From NCBI GenBank assembly GCA_024641245.1, contig JAHEDK010000071.1:1-53716 (forward strand): a stretch of 53,716 nucleotides of DNA, written 5' to 3'. Shown one piece after another: positions 1 to 8,878 of the stretch. The notes beneath the pieces are model-generated. The model saw only the letters and a program-made list of their open reading frames with translations, was not told where the DNA came from and ran no database searches. Made by a program: the position numbers and the translations under genes. This DNA is from Actinomycetes bacterium. GTDB taxonomy: Bacteria > Actinomycetota > Acidimicrobiia > Spongiisociales > JAHEDJ01. Position 1 is the stretch's first letter, and every line of letters starts with the position of its first letter.

Positions 1-480
1 TCAACTTCTGGAAACGATGGTTCTTCGGCTGGTCCGATCTTGTCGGTGTTCACAACTGCCGGACGGACTGCCAATACCAATGGCGAGGCCGGATCGACAA
101 CCGGTTCAGGCATTCAGGTCGGGTCACAAACGATCGAGGAGATCTTCTGCACTGGTTCGGTCGAACACTTCACCTTCCGAGGTGGACAACCACTCGCTGC
201 TGGCCGTACCAGCAGGGTGATTCCACCCAAACTCCGCCGAGCCGTCCTCTATCGGGACGGTGGATGCACGGCCGACGGCTGCACCAGCCGCTATCGGCTT
301 CAAGCCCACCACAAGATCCCCTGGTCCCAGGGCGGCCCAACCGACCCTGACAATCTTGTAACCCTCTGTTGGTTTCATCACCATGTGGTCATCCATCAGA
401 TGGGCTACAACATCACACCCAACTCCCCACCAGGGCGACTCAGACTCACAAAACCCGCCAGCGGAGCCGACCCACCCTGA
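1..480 (+). CDS. HNH endonuclease domain protein, C-terminal part (cut by window edge)
   Basis: The frame is open from the first base, so this is the C-terminal end of a longer protein that starts outside the window; a TTG at 40 is not needed as a start. The last 80 residues hold a typical HNH nuclease core: LRRAVLYRDGGC, then ADGC, then LQAHHKIPWSQGG, PDNLVTLCWFHHHVVH-like residues. The Cys pairs and the HH plus H residues fit the beta-beta-alpha metal site. In actinobacteria this core usually forms the end of DUF222/13E12-type proteins, present in many copies per genome; their role is unproven and a link to mobile DNA is often proposed. The proline-rich tail after the core is ordinary for the family. 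Confidence 0.8.
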   Translation, partial: STSGNDGSSAGPILSVFTTAGRTANTNGEAGSTTGSGIQVGSQTIEEIFCTGSVEHFTFRGGQPLAAGRTSRVIPPKLRRAVLYRDGGCTADGCTSRYRLQAHHKIPWSQGGPTDPDNLVTLCWFHHHVVIHQMGYNITPNSPPGRLRLTKPASGADPP

Positions 481-579
481 CCAGTCGGGGTCACCTGACA
501 ACGGGTCAATTGGCACAGCCGGCCTTCCGCAGCAGTCCGCCGTCTTCATCGTCTTGCCGTTTCAGGGTAGGTTCGTGAG

Positions 580-1104
580 ATGACTCGAATACACCCCGTG
601 TATCGGACACCTCAGGGACTTGCCGATGATCTCAGGACACGCCTGCTCGAAGAAGGGAACGCCATACTGGGGACGGTCAATCCCAACGGGTCTCCGCACC
701 TCACTGAGCTCCTCTTCTCACTTGATGAGCATGATCGCGTGCACCTGCCGACCCCACACGCGACCCGAAAGGTCAAGAACGTCCAAGCCCGGCCGGTGGC
801 GACTTTCTTCGTGTCGATGGACGGCGGTGGTTGGGTGTCCTGCACAGGCCCGGCCAGGGTCATCATGGGACAGAATGCGGCTCGTATCAATGAGGGGATC
901 CGCGAGCGGTTGATGACTGAGGCCGGTTTGGCAACCATTGGCCTATTGCTCGCTGCTCATGAAGACACGACCATCGAGATCACGCCGGAGAAGTGGCTGT
1001 CGTGGAACTCGGCCGAGATCATGCCCGGAATCATCGAGGTCGGAGGAGACATCGAGGCGTATCCCCCAGACACCTGGTTCAAAGACCTCAAAACCGAAGA
1101 CTGA
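580..1104 (+). CDS. PPOX-fold flavin/F420-dependent oxidoreductase family protein
   Basis: A 174-residue protein of the pyridoxamine 5'-phosphate oxidase-like split-barrel family. Visible family features are an N-terminal helix (LADDLRTRLLEEG), the first barrel strands NAILGTVNPNGSPHLTELLF, the segment HATRKVKNVQARPVATFF that normally contacts the cofactor phosphate, and GGGWVSCTGPARVI. Such proteins bind FMN, F420 or heme and reduce or sequester small molecules; the substrate cannot be read from sequence. It starts with ATG about 100 bases after the nuclease gene and is followed by a gap before the convergent rplQ end. It is not part of the ribosomal operon. Confidence 0.75.
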   Translation: MTRIHPVYRTPQGLADDLRTRLLEEGNAILGTVNPNGSPHLTELLFSLDEHDRVHLPTPHATRKVKNVQARPVATFFVSMDGGGWVSCTGPARVIMGQNAARINEGIRERLMTEAGLATIGLLLAAHEDTTIEITPEKWLSWNSAEIMPGIIEVGGDIEAYPPDTWFKDLKTED

Positions 1105-1253
1105 AGCGGCAGCCGGGCAGGCCAAACTCACGGGCCCGGTCGTACGCCGCACCGCTCCAGATCCCACCGGATAATGAGCAGGACCGATCATCACGGCGGG
1201 TGTCCTGACCGGCACACCACCACCAGCAAACGCGAATCGCTGCCGCACTAAGA

Positions 1254-1275
1254 AGCGGGCCCTGACGGGCCCGCT
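1254..1275 (-). terminator. Terminator-like hairpin after rplQ
   Basis: A perfect 9-bp inverted repeat (AGCGGGCCC and its complement) with a TGAC loop lies 51 bases beyond the rplQ stop codon. On the minus strand it is followed by TTCTTAG. It probably ends the long ribosomal transcript, and could also act for the convergent PPOX gene. The rest of the gap 1105-1326 shows nothing else that I recognise. Confidence 0.7.
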
Positions 1276-1326
1276 CTCAAATAGCCGACAGACCTGATTG
1301 CCGACTGGTGTCGGCATCTAGCTCGT

Positions 1327-1677
1327 CTAGACGAGCTCGATCACCGCCATCTCGGCGTTGTCGCCTCGACGCGGGCCGGTACGAACGATGCGGGTGTAGC
1401 CGCCGTCGCGCGCCTCGTAGCGAGGACCGACCTCGTCGAACAGCTTCGTCACGATCTCATTGTCGTGAATCAGCTTCAGAACCTGACGGCGGGCGTGGAG
1501 GTCGCCGCGCTTGCCCTTGGTGATGAGCTTCTCTGCGAGCGGGCGCACTGCTTTGGCCTTGGTCACGGTCGTTGTGACCCTGCCCTCCCAGATGAGAGAA
1601 GCAGCCAGACCCGCCAGCAAATGCTTCTGGTGAGTAGGTCCGGAGCCGAGCCGTGCGCCCTTGGTGGGACGAGGCAT
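1327..1677 (-). CDS. rplQ: 50S ribosomal protein L17
   Basis: 116 residues, normal for L17, with the family start [20 protein letters not shown] and the segment [21 protein letters not shown]17 sits near the peptide exit tunnel of the large subunit. The ATG shares one base with the rpoA stop (TGATG arrangement), so the two are translationally coupled. It is the last gene of the super-operon and is followed by a terminator hairpin. Confidence 0.97.
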   Translation of the reverse strand: MPRPTKGARLGSGPTHQKHLLAGLAASLIWEGRVTTTVTKAKAVRPLAEKLITKGKRGDLHARRQVLKLIHDNEIVTKLFDEVGPRYEARDGGYTRIVRTGPRRGDNAEMAVIELV

Positions 1678-2618
1678 CAGGCTTCGCCCCCTCCGGCGGT
1701 CAGGCTCAGGCCCAGCTCGTCGAGCTTGGCGATGACCTCTTCGAGGCTCTTCTGTCCGAAGTTTGTGATGTTGAGCAGATCGTCTTCGGTCTTCTGAACG
1801 ATTTCGCCGACGGTCTTCACCTGGGCGCGGCGCAGGCAGTTGCGAGGCCGTTCCGAGAGGTCGAGCGCCTCGATGGGAAGATCGAGATCAGGTGAGCTCG
1901 ACTCTGCAACGGCTACATCACCGAGTTCGAGGCCGATACCTTCGCCCATTCCGGCAAAGAGGCCGAGCAGCTCGCCGAGGGTCTTACCCGCCGATGAGAT
2001 GGCCTCGCTCGGGGTGAGCGATCCATCGGTCTCGACGTCGATGATCAAACGATCGAAGTTGGTCATCTGACCAACCTGAGTCGACTCGACCCGGTATGCG
2101 ACTTTGCGGACCGGCGAGTAGATGGCATCGATCGGCATCACACCGATGGTGTCCGAGCCGCTCCCGCGCATGGCGCTGCGGTAGCCGACACCTCGCTCAA
2201 CGCTCATCTCGACCTCGAGACGGCCGCTCGACGAGAGGGTGGCCAGATGGAGATCCGGGTTGATGATCTCAACGCCTGCCGGAACCTTGAGCTGTCCTGC
2301 CGTCACCTCACCCGGCCCCTTGGCCGAAAGGTAGATGGTCTGGGGCTCGTGGTCCTCCATTCGGACGACGACCTGTTTGATGTTGAGGATTATGTCGACG
2401 ACATCCTCAACGACGCCTTCCACCGTTGAGAACTCATGCTGCACACCTTCGATCTGCAGAGTGGTAACGGCGGCGCCTGGAATACGGGACAGGAGCGTTC
2501 GACGCAGGGTGTTGCCCAGCGTGTATCCGAATCCGGGTTCCAACGGTTCGACGACGAACCGCGATCGGAAATCGGAGACAATCTGCTCCTCGATTTGTGG
2601 ACGTTGGACGATCAACAC
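1677..2618 (-). CDS. rpoA: RNA polymerase alpha subunit
   Basis: 313 residues. The N-terminal domain (about 1-230) carries the dimerisation and assembly motifs, including [20 protein letters not shown] and the insert [17 protein letters not shown]. An acidic linker leads to the C-terminal domain (about 245-310), with [21 protein letters not shown] and [19 protein letters not shown], the helix-hairpin-helix region that touches UP elements and activators. The start is GTG at 2618, 15 bases after rpsD. It follows rpsD and precedes rplQ as in the classical alpha operon. Confidence 0.98.
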   Translation of the reverse strand: MLIVQRPQIEEQIVSDFRSRFVVEPLEPGFGYTLGNTLRRTLLSRIPGAAVTTLQIEGVQHEFSTVEGVVEDVVDIILNIKQVVVRMEDHEPQTIYLSAKGPGEVTAGQLKVPAGVEIINPDLHLATLSSSGRLEVEMSVERGVGYRSAMRGSGSDTIGVMPIDAIYSPVRKVAYRVESTQVGQMTNFDRLIIDVETDGSLTPSEAISSAGKTLGELLGLFAGMGEGIGLELGDVAVAESSSPDLDLPIEALDLSERPRNCLRRAQVKTVGEIVQKTEDDLLNITNFGQKSLEEVIAKLDELGLSLTAGGGEA

Positions 2619-2632
2619 GACGGTTCCCCTTG

Positions 2633-3238
2633 CTATTTGGAGTAGAGCTCAACGATGAGCTGTTCCTGGATTGGGGTGTCGATCTGCGCGCGACTAGGAA
2701 GATCGCGCACGACCACCCGCTTTGCCGTCGAGTCGACCTCCAGCCACTCCGATGGAGTGCGGTCGCCCGTGTCGACGGCGTGTTGGACGATGATGAGATC
2801 CTTGCTGCCTTCCCGGAGGGAGACAACGTCATCCTTGCGAACCCGGAAAGAGGGAATGTCTACCTTCTTGCCGTTGACGTCGAAATGGCCGTGGTTCACG
2901 AGCTGGCGAGCCTGCGGCCTGGTGGCAGCAAGACCAGCGCGATATACAACGTTGTCGAGCCGGCTTTCCAGGATGAGCAAAAGACTGTCGCCGGTGATGC
3001 CCTTCTGTCTGGCGGCTTCCTCGTAGTAGCGGCGGAACTGCCGTTCGAGGATGCCGTACATGGCACGAAGCTTCTGCTTCTCCCGCAGCTGAATCAGGTA
3101 GTCGCTCTCGCGAACCCTGGCACGACCATGTTCGCCGGGAGGATACGGTCGCTTGTCGACCGGGCAGCGCTTCGATTGGCACAACGGTGTGCGCGCCCTC
3201 CGGCATGCCTTGTGGCGAGGACCTGTGTAGCGAGCCAT
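2633..3238 (-). CDS. rpsD: 30S ribosomal protein S4 (zinc-binding form)
   Basis: 201 residues. S4 binds 16S rRNA early in small-subunit assembly and in many bacteria represses the alpha operon. The N-terminus contains cysteines in CRRARTPLCQSKRC, the zinc-binding C+ version, followed by DKRPYPPGEHGR. The S4 RNA-binding domain lies at about 93-155 (SRLDNVVYRAGLAATRPQAR, VNGKKVDIPSFRV). It starts at ATG 3238, two bases after rpsK ends. Confidence 0.97.
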   Translation of the reverse strand: MARYTGPRHKACRRARTPLCQSKRCPVDKRPYPPGEHGRARVRESDYLIQLREKQKLRAMYGILERQFRRYYEEAARQKGITGDSLLLILESRLDNVVYRAGLAATRPQARQLVNHGHFDVNGKKVDIPSFRVRKDDVVSLREGSKDLIIVQHAVDTGDRTPSEWLEVDSTAKRVVVRDLPSRAQIDTPIQEQLIVELYSK

Positions 3239-3240
3239 TC

Positions 3241-3627
3241 TCAGCCTCCCCTACGCTTCTTCGGCCGGCAGCCGTTGTGAGGGATCGGAGTGACGTCGCG
3301 GATACCCGTGATCTCCAACCCCATGTTCTGCAACGTGCGCACTGCGGTGTCGCGACCAGAACCAGTGCCGCTTACGATTACATCTAGCTTGCGGACCCCA
3401 TGCTCACCAGCGCGCCTGGCCGCCTCTTCAGCCGCCACCTGGGCGGCGTAGGGCGTCGACTTCCGCGAGCCCTTGAAACCAACCGAACCCCCGGATGTCC
3501 ACACAATGGAGTTACCGGTCTGATCGGTGATTGAAATGATGGTGTTGTTGAAACTGGCCTTGATACGCGCCACCCCATGTGGGATGTTCTTGCGCTCACG
3601 GCGACGTACTCGCCTCTGTTCCGCCAA
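3241..3627 (-). CDS. rpsK: 30S ribosomal protein S11
   Basis: 128 residues with the conserved core [36 protein letters not shown] and the C-terminal [21 protein letters not shown]11 forms part of the small-subunit platform near the E site. The start codon is TTG at 3627 and gives [14 protein letters not shown]. It lies between rpsM and rpsD as expected for the alpha operon. Confidence 0.97.
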   Translation of the reverse strand: MAEQRRVRRRERKNIPHGVARIKASFNNTIISITDQTGNSIVWTSGGSVGFKGSRKSTPYAAQVAAEEAARRAGEHGVRKLDVIVSGTGSGRDTAVRTLQNMGLEITGIRDVTPIPHNGCRPKKRRGG

Positions 3628-3646
3628 GGGGACCTCCGCGACCTAT

Positions 3647-4024
3647 CTACTTGCCGACTTGCTTTTTCCCGGCGATGGCGACCCTCCGGCCCTTACGGGT
3701 TCGGGCATTGGTATGAGTCCGCTGCCCTCGTACCGGCAAACCGCGCCGATGGCGAATTCCCTGGTACGAGCCGATCTCAACCTTTCGCCGGATATTCTGT
3801 TGTACTTCGCGCCGGAGGTCGCCCTCCACCCGCACGTTCTGGTCGAGATGCCGACGAATCCGCAACACCTCATCGTCCGTGAGATCACGCACCTTGGTGC
3901 CGCGATCAATACGGAGTTCATCGCAGATACTCAGCGCGGTGTTACGACCCACTCCGTAGATGTAGGTCAATGCAATCTCGAGACGCTTCTCCCGAGGAAG
4001 GTCAACACCTGCGATACGAGCCAT
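3647..4024 (-). CDS. rpsM: 30S ribosomal protein S13
   Basis: 125 residues beginning [20 protein letters not shown], with the helix-two-turn-helix region [19 protein letters not shown] and the basic tail [19 protein letters not shown] that contacts tRNAs and forms bridges with the large subunit. I start at ATG 4024; the in-frame TTG just before it adds only one residue and is unlikely. It begins four bases after the rpmJ stop. Confidence 0.97.
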   Translation of the reverse strand: MARIAGVDLPREKRLEIALTYIYGVGRNTALSICDELRIDRGTKVRDLTDDEVLRIRRHLDQNVRVEGDLRREVQQNIRRKVEIGSYQGIRHRRGLPVRGQRTHTNARTRKGRRVAIAGKKQVGK

Positions 4025-4027
4025 CAA

Positions 4028-4141
4028 TTACCCCTGTCGCTGCTTGTGACGCGGGTTCGGACAAATGACCCACACGCGCCCACGGCGCCGGATGACCCGG
4101 CACTTCTCACACATTTTCTTCGTTGAAGGACGAACCTTCAT
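4028..4141 (-). CDS. rpmJ: 50S ribosomal protein L36
   Basis: A 37-residue gene, easy to overlook. It reads [20 protein letters not shown] followed by [17 protein letters not shown]. The pattern C-x2-C-x12-C-x4-H is the zinc ribbon of the C+ form of L36. The ATG at 4141 is preceded by GGAG at a suitable distance. Its place directly before rpsM is canonical. The 151-base gap between it and map, where infA normally sits, is too short for infA. Confidence 0.96.
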   Translation of the reverse strand: MKVRPSTKKMCEKCRVIRRRGRVWVICPNPRHKQRQG

Positions 4142-4292
4142 TGTGTCTCCAGACACTCTCGAACAAACCACCGACGTTCCACAGCCTCACACCACAGGCG
4201 CCAAGCGATTGAGGGAATGATTGGGAACTCAAGCTCGTCCGCCTACTTCGAGCCGAACACGCTCAAACCGGCCCTTGGGCCAGACGGAGATC
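4142..4292. other. Gap between map and rpmJ where infA is usually found
   Basis: This 151-base spacer contains no coding frame resembling translation initiation factor IF-1, which would need about 220 bases. The only structure I see is a short perfect palindrome, GGCCCTTGGGCC, near 4271-4282. No convincing internal promoter is visible. Confidence 0.7.
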
Positions 4293-5066
4293 TTAGTCGC
4301 CGGGCGAACTCGAGAACAAATCGCCGGCGGTAAACACCACCGGGCCATCTTCGGTGACGCCGATCGTGTGCTCAAAGTGCGCCGAAAGCGACCCATCCGC
4401 AGTCACAACCGTCCACCCATCTGCTTCAACTCTCGTCTCGGGCCCTCCGAGATTGAACATCGGCTCGATACAAACCGCCATACCGGTCCGAAGCTTCATA
4501 CCGGTTCCCTTCTTCCCGAAATTCGGAACCTGCGGCTCTTCGTGCATCTGCCGGCCGATGCCATGCCCCACGTACTCCCGTACCACGCCGTATCCAAGCC
4601 GATCAGCCTCTGCTTGCACGGCACTGCCGATGTCACCGAGGCGAGCGCCGTGCTTGACCTCTTGAATCCCGGCCCACAGGCCGGCCTCGGCGGCATCGAG
4701 GAGCCTCTGCGCGGCGGGGTCGATCTCGCCGATTCCAAATGTGATGGCCGCGTCACCGTGGAAGCCTTCGTAGATCGCCCCGGCATCGATGGAGAGGATG
4801 TCCCCGCGCTTCAGCCGGTACGTGTTCGGGATACCGTGCACAATCACCGAGTTCGGCGATGTGCAGATGTGAGCAGGGAAGCCGTGATATCCGAGGAATG
4901 ATGGAGTACATCCCCGCCCCCGGATCACCTCAGCGGCAATTGCGTCGAGTTCCTTCATGGTCACGCCGGGGGTTGCGGCTTCTCTGACGGTTCGCAACAC
5001 GACCGCAACCGTCGCACCGGCCACAGCCATTCGCTCGAACTCATCTCGTTTCTTGATGGTGATCAC
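4293..5066 (-). CDS. map: Methionine aminopeptidase, type I
   Basis: 257 residues. Removes the initiator methionine from new proteins. The pita-bread fold metal ligands are visible: Asp in LSIDAGAIYEGFHGDAAITF (two Asp), His in VGHGIGRQMHEEPQVPNF, Glu in VCIEPMF, and Glu in FEHTIGVTEDG. It lacks the extra N-terminal zinc-finger extension found in some actinobacterial paralogues. ATG at 5066 overlaps the adk stop (ATGA), which indicates coupling within the spc operon. Confidence 0.96.
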   Translation of the reverse strand: MITIKKRDEFERMAVAGATVAVVLRTVREAATPGVTMKELDAIAAEVIRGRGCTPSFLGYHGFPAHICTSPNSVIVHGIPNTYRLKRGDILSIDAGAIYEGFHGDAAITFGIGEIDPAAQRLLDAAEAGLWAGIQEVKHGARLGDIGSAVQAEADRLGYGVVREYVGHGIGRQMHEEPQVPNFGKKGTGMKLRTGMAVCIEPMFNLGGPETRVEADGWTVVTADGSLSAHFEHTIGVTEDGPVVFTAGDLFSSSPGD

Positions 5067-5701
5067 GAGTTCAGGGCCGCCATGATGGCATCGGTGATGG
5101 CGTCGACGCCGCCGACGCCATCGATGACGTGCATCGTTATGTCCCGTGCGCCGTAGAAGGCAATAAGCGGCTCGGTGAGATCCCTGTACACGTGGAGGCG
5201 ATTTCGCACCGTCTCCGCCCGGTCGTCCTCTCGCTGATAGACCGAATCACCACATTGGTCGCAGACGCCTCCAGTTGATGACGGCGCCTCATCAATGTGG
5301 AACACGTGACCGTTGGGGCAGACCCTTCGACCGGAGATCCGCCGGACGATTTCCTCGGTGTCAACCTCGATGACCACAGCCGCATCGAGGCCTGCACCGC
5401 CGAAGCGAGCCTCGAGCGCCTCCGCCTGTGCAATCGTGCGAGGGAAACCATCGAGGATGAACCCATCTGTGGCGTCGTCACGACCGACGCGTTCCAAGAG
5501 CATTGCTATTACAAGGTTGTCAGGAACGAGGTCACCGCGTTCCATGATGGCTCTCGCCTGAAGACCGAGCTCGGTGCCCTCGGCGACGGCCTGCCGCAGC
5601 ATGTCACCTGTTGCGATGTGCGGAATGCCGAGTTCGGCGGCAACCCGTTTGGCCTGGGTCCCTTTTCCCGCCCCGGGCGGTCCCAAGAAGAGCAGCCTCA
5701 T
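5063..5701 (-). CDS. adk: Adenylate kinase
   Basis: 212 residues starting MRLLFLGPPGAGKGTQAKRV, whose P-loop binds ATP. It converts ATP plus AMP to two ADP. The AMP site is seen in GIPHIATGDMLRQAV and DGFPRTIAQAE. The LID (about 125-160) has C-x3-H at CPNGH and C-x2-C at CDQCG, so it is probably a zinc-stabilised long form, though the first pair differs from the usual four-cysteine pattern. A reading frame extends 11 codons further upstream, but the ATG at 5701 matches family starts. Confidence 0.96.
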   Translation of the reverse strand: MRLLFLGPPGAGKGTQAKRVAAELGIPHIATGDMLRQAVAEGTELGLQARAIMERGDLVPDNLVIAMLLERVGRDDATDGFILDGFPRTIAQAEALEARFGGAGLDAAVVIEVDTEEIVRRISGRRVCPNGHVFHIDEAPSSTGGVCDQCGDSVYQREDDRAETVRNRLHVYRDLTEPLIAFYGARDITMHVIDGVGGVDAITDAIMAALNS

Positions 5702-5729
5702 GGTCACGACCTCGCTCCGTTCGGCACAT

Positions 5730-5792
5730 ACCACGTGATACGTATTCCGTCCCTCGTGGTGATTGAGTTACGTTGTACGTTGCACTTCATAC
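5730..5792. repeat. Heptamer tract H1 (secY-adk gap)
   Basis: Nine consecutive 7-bp units on the + strand. The first four end in CGT (ACCACGT, GATACGT, ATTCCGT, CCCTCGT). After one irregular unit come four that end in AC (GAGTTAC, GTTGTAC, GTTGCAC, TTCATAC). The period is exact although the sequence is degenerate. Confidence 0.75.
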
Positions 5793-5809
5793 GCTGAAAG
5801 TTCTGACCG

Positions 5810-7135
5810 CTACGTCAAGAACCCTTCGTAGTTCCGCATGGTGAGCTGGCTCTCGATCTGTTTCATTGTTTCCAGCGCCACGCCCACGACGATGAGAATC
5901 GAGACGCCCGAGAACCCGATTTGGAAACCCCACACGACAGACGCAATCGCCGGCAGAACCGCGATGGTGGCGAGGAACATCGACCCCGGAAGGGTGATGC
6001 GGTTCAGGATGTACTCGAGATGACGCACCGTTGCTTTGCCGGGACGAATACCGGGCACGAACCCACCCTGACGCTGGATCGTCTCCGCCTGACGCACCGG
6101 GTCGAACTGGATGGCCGTGTAGAAGTACGTGAAGAACACGATGAGGGCAAAGAGGATGATGACGTAGGTCCAAGTCGAGCTACCACCCGAGCCGAGGTAC
6201 TCGTTCACCCAGTTGCGAATCGACTCGAGTACCGAGTTCGTCGAGTTCGGAATCATCGTCACGATGAGCGCCGGGAAAAACAACACGCTCGTTGCGAAGA
6301 TAACGGGGATCACCCCTGCCGTGTTGACCTTCAGCGGAATGTATGTCGCCTGGCCGCCAAGCACCCGGCGACCGCGCACTCGCTTGGCGAACTGGATAGG
6401 AATGCGCCGCTGCCCTTGCTCGATATAGAGAATGGCAACCACCATGGCAACGAAGATGAGGATGATGAGCACGAACAACATGGGTTGGGAAGCGCCCACC
6501 GTCTGCTGATAGATCAGCGAGAAGCTGGCGGGCAACTGGCTGATGATGCTCGTGAAGATGATGAGCGACATGCCGTTGCCTATGCCGCGCTGGGTGATCA
6601 ACTCGCCGAGCCACATGATGAACGCAGTTCCGGCCGTCATGGTCAGCACGATCAGAGCGGACTTCCCGGGACTCGAATCTGCAATCAGCGGCTGACTCAG
6701 ACCCAGCTGGGCAGCACCGCCGGCGCTGGCAAACAGCGCCGTCAGCGCCGTCGACTGGAGCAAAGCCAAGACGACGGTCAGGTAGCGAGTCCACTGGGTG
6801 ATGACTTTTCGGCCCCGGTCGCCTTCATCCTGGAGAGCCTGGAGGCGAGGAATCACCACTGCCAGAAGCTGCATGATGATGCTGGATGTGATGTAGGGCA
6901 TGATTCCGAGGGCAAATACCGAGAATCGTTCCAGTGCGCCGCCCGAGAACAAGTTCAGGAGGCCGAAAATACCGCCGACCTCTGCGCCCTCGGCGATCGA
7001 CTGGACGGCATCGAGATCGGTGCCCGGGACCGGGATGTTCGTACCGAGGCGATAGATGCCGATGATGAGAAGAGTGAACAGGATCTTCCTGCGCAGATCG
7101 GGAATCGTGAACATGTGGCGGTAAACGGCGAGCAT
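5810..7135 (-). CDS. secY: Protein translocase subunit SecY
   Basis: 441 residues with ten hydrophobic membrane segments spread through the chain. SecY is the channel through which proteins cross or enter the cytoplasmic membrane, with SecE and SecG. Family marks include the N-terminal ILFTLLIIGIYRLGTNIPVP, the plug/TM2 region LFSGGALERFSVFALGIMPY, and the late ribosome-contacting loops with ILYIEQGQRRIPIQFAKRVR. It lies between rplO and adk as in the standard spc operon; heptamer tracts lie on both sides. Confidence 0.98.
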   Translation of the reverse strand: MLAVYRHMFTIPDLRRKILFTLLIIGIYRLGTNIPVPGTDLDAVQSIAEGAEVGGIFGLLNLFSGGALERFSVFALGIMPYITSSIIMQLLAVVIPRLQALQDEGDRGRKVITQWTRYLTVVLALLQSTALTALFASAGGAAQLGLSQPLIADSSPGKSALIVLTMTAGTAFIMWLGELITQRGIGNGMSLIIFTSIISQLPASFSLIYQQTVGASQPMLFVLIILIFVAMVVAILYIEQGQRRIPIQFAKRVRGRRVLGGQATYIPLKVNTAGVIPVIFATSVLFFPALIVTMIPNSTNSVLESIRNWVNEYLGSGGSSTWTYVIILFALIVFFTYFYTAIQFDPVRQAETIQRQGGFVPGIRPGKATVRHLEYILNRITLPGSMFLATIAVLPAIASVVWGFQIGFSGVSILIVVGVALETMKQIESQLTMRNYEGFLT

Positions 7136-7146
7136 GAAAATCCTGA

Positions 7147-7186
7147 GTTCTGAGTCCGGTTCTAGGTTCTGGGTTCTAGGTTGTGA
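7147..7186. repeat. Heptamer tract H2 (rplO-secY gap)
   Basis: Units beginning with GT: GTTCTGA, then a short 5-base unit, then GTTCTAG, GTTCTGG, GTTCTAG and GTTGTGA. It fills about half of the 90-base gap between secY and rplO. Confidence 0.75.
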
Positions 7187-7225
7187 TCCGGAGGCATTCT
7201 TGCAGCTGGCAGGTGGAAAGCACCC

Positions 7226-7696
7226 TCAGCCTCCGATGACCTCTGCTTTTCCGCCCGCTGCTTCGATCTTGGTAGCGGCCTCTTTGCTGAACGCGTGGGC
7301 GTGGACGGTGAGTTTCTTCTCGACGTTTCCCTGCGCGAGCACCTTGACCCGACCGCGCTTCTTGACCAGACCGGCCGACCGAAGATCATCCGGCGTCACT
7401 GTTGCGCCGGCTTCGAACACATCGAGGCGTTCCACGTTGACAACGGTGTAGTACTCCTTGTTGGGGTTCTTGAATCCCCGCAAATGAGGAAGGCGACGCT
7501 GCAATGGCATGCTGCCACCTTCAAACCCGGGGCGAACCTGCCCGCGCGCCTTCAGACCCTTCGTGCCTCGACCTGCGGTCTTGCCACGACGTCCGCCTTC
7601 ACCGCGTCCGACGCGGATGCCCTTTTTCTTCGAGCCGGGCGCGGGCTTCAGGTGGTGCAGCTGGAGTTTCGCTTTTTTCTTCTCGTTCTCGGCCAT
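7226..7696 (-). CDS. rplO: 50S ribosomal protein L15
   Basis: 156 residues with the glycine-rich basic N-terminus typical of L15 (LHHLKPAPGSKKKGIRVGRG, GKTAGRGTKGLKARGQVRPG) and a globular C-terminus ending VHAHAFSKEAATKIEAAGG. L15 is a late assembly protein of the large subunit. It lies between rpmD and secY as normal. Confidence 0.97.
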   Translation of the reverse strand: MAENEKKKAKLQLHHLKPAPGSKKKGIRVGRGEGGRRGKTAGRGTKGLKARGQVRPGFEGGSMPLQRRLPHLRGFKNPNKEYYTVVNVERLDVFEAGATVTPDDLRSAGLVKKRGRVKVLAQGNVEKKLTVHAHAFSKEAATKIEAAGGKAEVIGG

Positions 7697-7707
7697 GGTT
7701 CCTCTTC

Positions 7708-7728
7708 GTGGTACACAGTACGCGGTAC
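7708..7728. repeat. Heptamer tract H3 (rpmD-rplO gap)
   Basis: Three exact 7-bp units, each ending GTAC: GTGGTAC, ACAGTAC and GCGGTAC. The tract lies in the 39-base gap between the two ribosomal protein genes. Confidence 0.6.
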
Positions 7729-7735
7729 GGACCGT

Positions 7736-7927
7736 CTACTTCTTGCTCTCTTCGACCTCTATGAGGTGCTTCACTTTGTGAAGCATCCCCCGGATCGCGT
7801 CGGTGTCATCGTGTTGGACCGTCTGGTTCATTCTGCGGAGGCCTAGGCCGCGCACGGTTGCACGCGTCTTCGGCTTCTGCCCTATGAGGCTCCGACGGAG
7901 CGTCACTGTCAGTTTCTTGGCAGCCAT
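7736..7927 (-). CDS. rpmD: 50S ribosomal protein L30
   Basis: 63 residues: [20 protein letters not shown], then the conserved [20 protein letters not shown] and a C-terminal helix. The frame runs further upstream, but the ATG at 7927, seven bases after rpsE, gives the standard L30 N-terminus. A C-terminal [11 protein letters not shown] is a little longer than the minimal family form. Confidence 0.95.
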   Translation of the reverse strand: MAAKKLTVTLRRSLIGQKPKTRATVRGLGLRRMNQTVQHDDTDAIRGMLHKVKHLIEVEESKK

Positions 7928-7934
7928 CGTTCCT

Positions 7935-8516
7935 TCACTCCCCTGCCTGGGCACGAATCATCTCGGTCGACCGGTACGCGGCCAGCAATCCCGGAGGAGT
8001 CACCTCTTCGGCGCTCTTGCCGCGCAGCTTGGCGATCTCGTCCGGACGATGCTGCTTGAGGAGGGCATTCATAGTGGCCTTCGCCACGTTGAGGTGGGTC
8101 GGCGAACCAAGCGACTTGGCAAGGGCATCGCGAATGCCTGCCGCCTCGAGGATCTGTCTCACGGCGCCACCGGCGATCACGCCGGTTCCGGGGGCAGCCG
8201 GCTTCACCAGTACCCGCGAGGCGCTGTGCTCGCCGATGATCTCATGGATCGTCGTCGATCCGGCCATCGGTACTGCCACCATGGCCCGACGAGCAATCTC
8301 CATGCCCTTCTGAATCGCGGCCGGTACTTCTTTGGCTTTCCCGTATCCGACACCGACGTTGCCTTTGCCGTCACCAACGACCACGAGCGCGGTAAATGAG
8401 AACCGCCGCCCACCCTTGACTACCTTGGCGACACGGTTGATCTCAATGACCCGCTCGTCGAGCTGCGGGCCTTCGGTTTCTTGTTGTGGGCGCTGCTGGC
8501 GCTGTTGCCTTGCCAT
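7935..8516 (-). CDS. rpsE: 30S ribosomal protein S5
   Basis: 193 residues. After a Gln-rich N-terminus ([18 protein letters not shown]) comes the double-stranded RNA-binding-like S5 domain, with [20 protein letters not shown] and [18 protein letters not shown], and the C-terminal domain with [19 protein letters not shown] and [19 protein letters not shown]5 acts in decoding accuracy and small-subunit assembly. Confidence 0.97.
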   Translation of the reverse strand: MARQQRQQRPQQETEGPQLDERVIEINRVAKVVKGGRRFSFTALVVVGDGKGNVGVGYGKAKEVPAAIQKGMEIARRAMVAVPMAGSTTIHEIIGEHSASRVLVKPAAPGTGVIAGGAVRQILEAAGIRDALAKSLGSPTHLNVAKATMNALLKQHRPDEIAKLRGKSAEEVTPPGLLAAYRSTEMIRAQAGE

Positions 8517-8524
8517 CGTATCTC

Positions 8525-8878
8525 CTAAAACTCCAACCCGGTTGCGCGGGCAGCTTCTGCCAGGGCCTTCACCCGTCCGTGGAACGGATAGCCTCCCCGA
8601 TCGAATACCACCTGACCTACACCGGCGTTGCGAGCACGCTCGGCGACTAAATGGCCGACCTTCGTGGCAGTCTCAACAGTGAGCCGGCTTCCACGAAGAT
8701 CCTTCTCAAGCGAAGATGCCGTGGCCAGCGTTACGCCGGAGACATCGTCGATGACCTGTGCATAGATGTAGCGATTGCTGCGGAACACGGCCAGCCGCGG
8801 TCGGGCGGCCGTTCCCGCAACGCGCTTGCGGACGCGACGGTGGCGGATCTTCCGTTGCGCTCCTCTGGATATGCTCAT
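8525..8878 (-). CDS. rplR: 50S ribosomal protein L18
   Basis: 117 residues with [40 protein letters not shown] and the C-terminal [21 protein letters not shown]18 binds 5S rRNA. Its ATG at 8878 overlaps the rplF stop by four bases (ATGA). Confidence 0.97.
   Translation of the reverse strand: MSISRGAQRKIRHRRVRKRVAGTAARPRLAVFRSNRYIYAQVIDDVSGVTLATASSLEKDLRGSRLTVETATKVGHLVAERARNAGVGQVVFDRGGYPFHGRVKALAEAARATGLEF

Noticed and set aside
5921..7153. A 410-codon + strand frame opposite secY
   Set aside because: Composition is that of a shadow frame (very rich in Arg, Asp, Glu, His) and it lies on the antisense of a clear secY.
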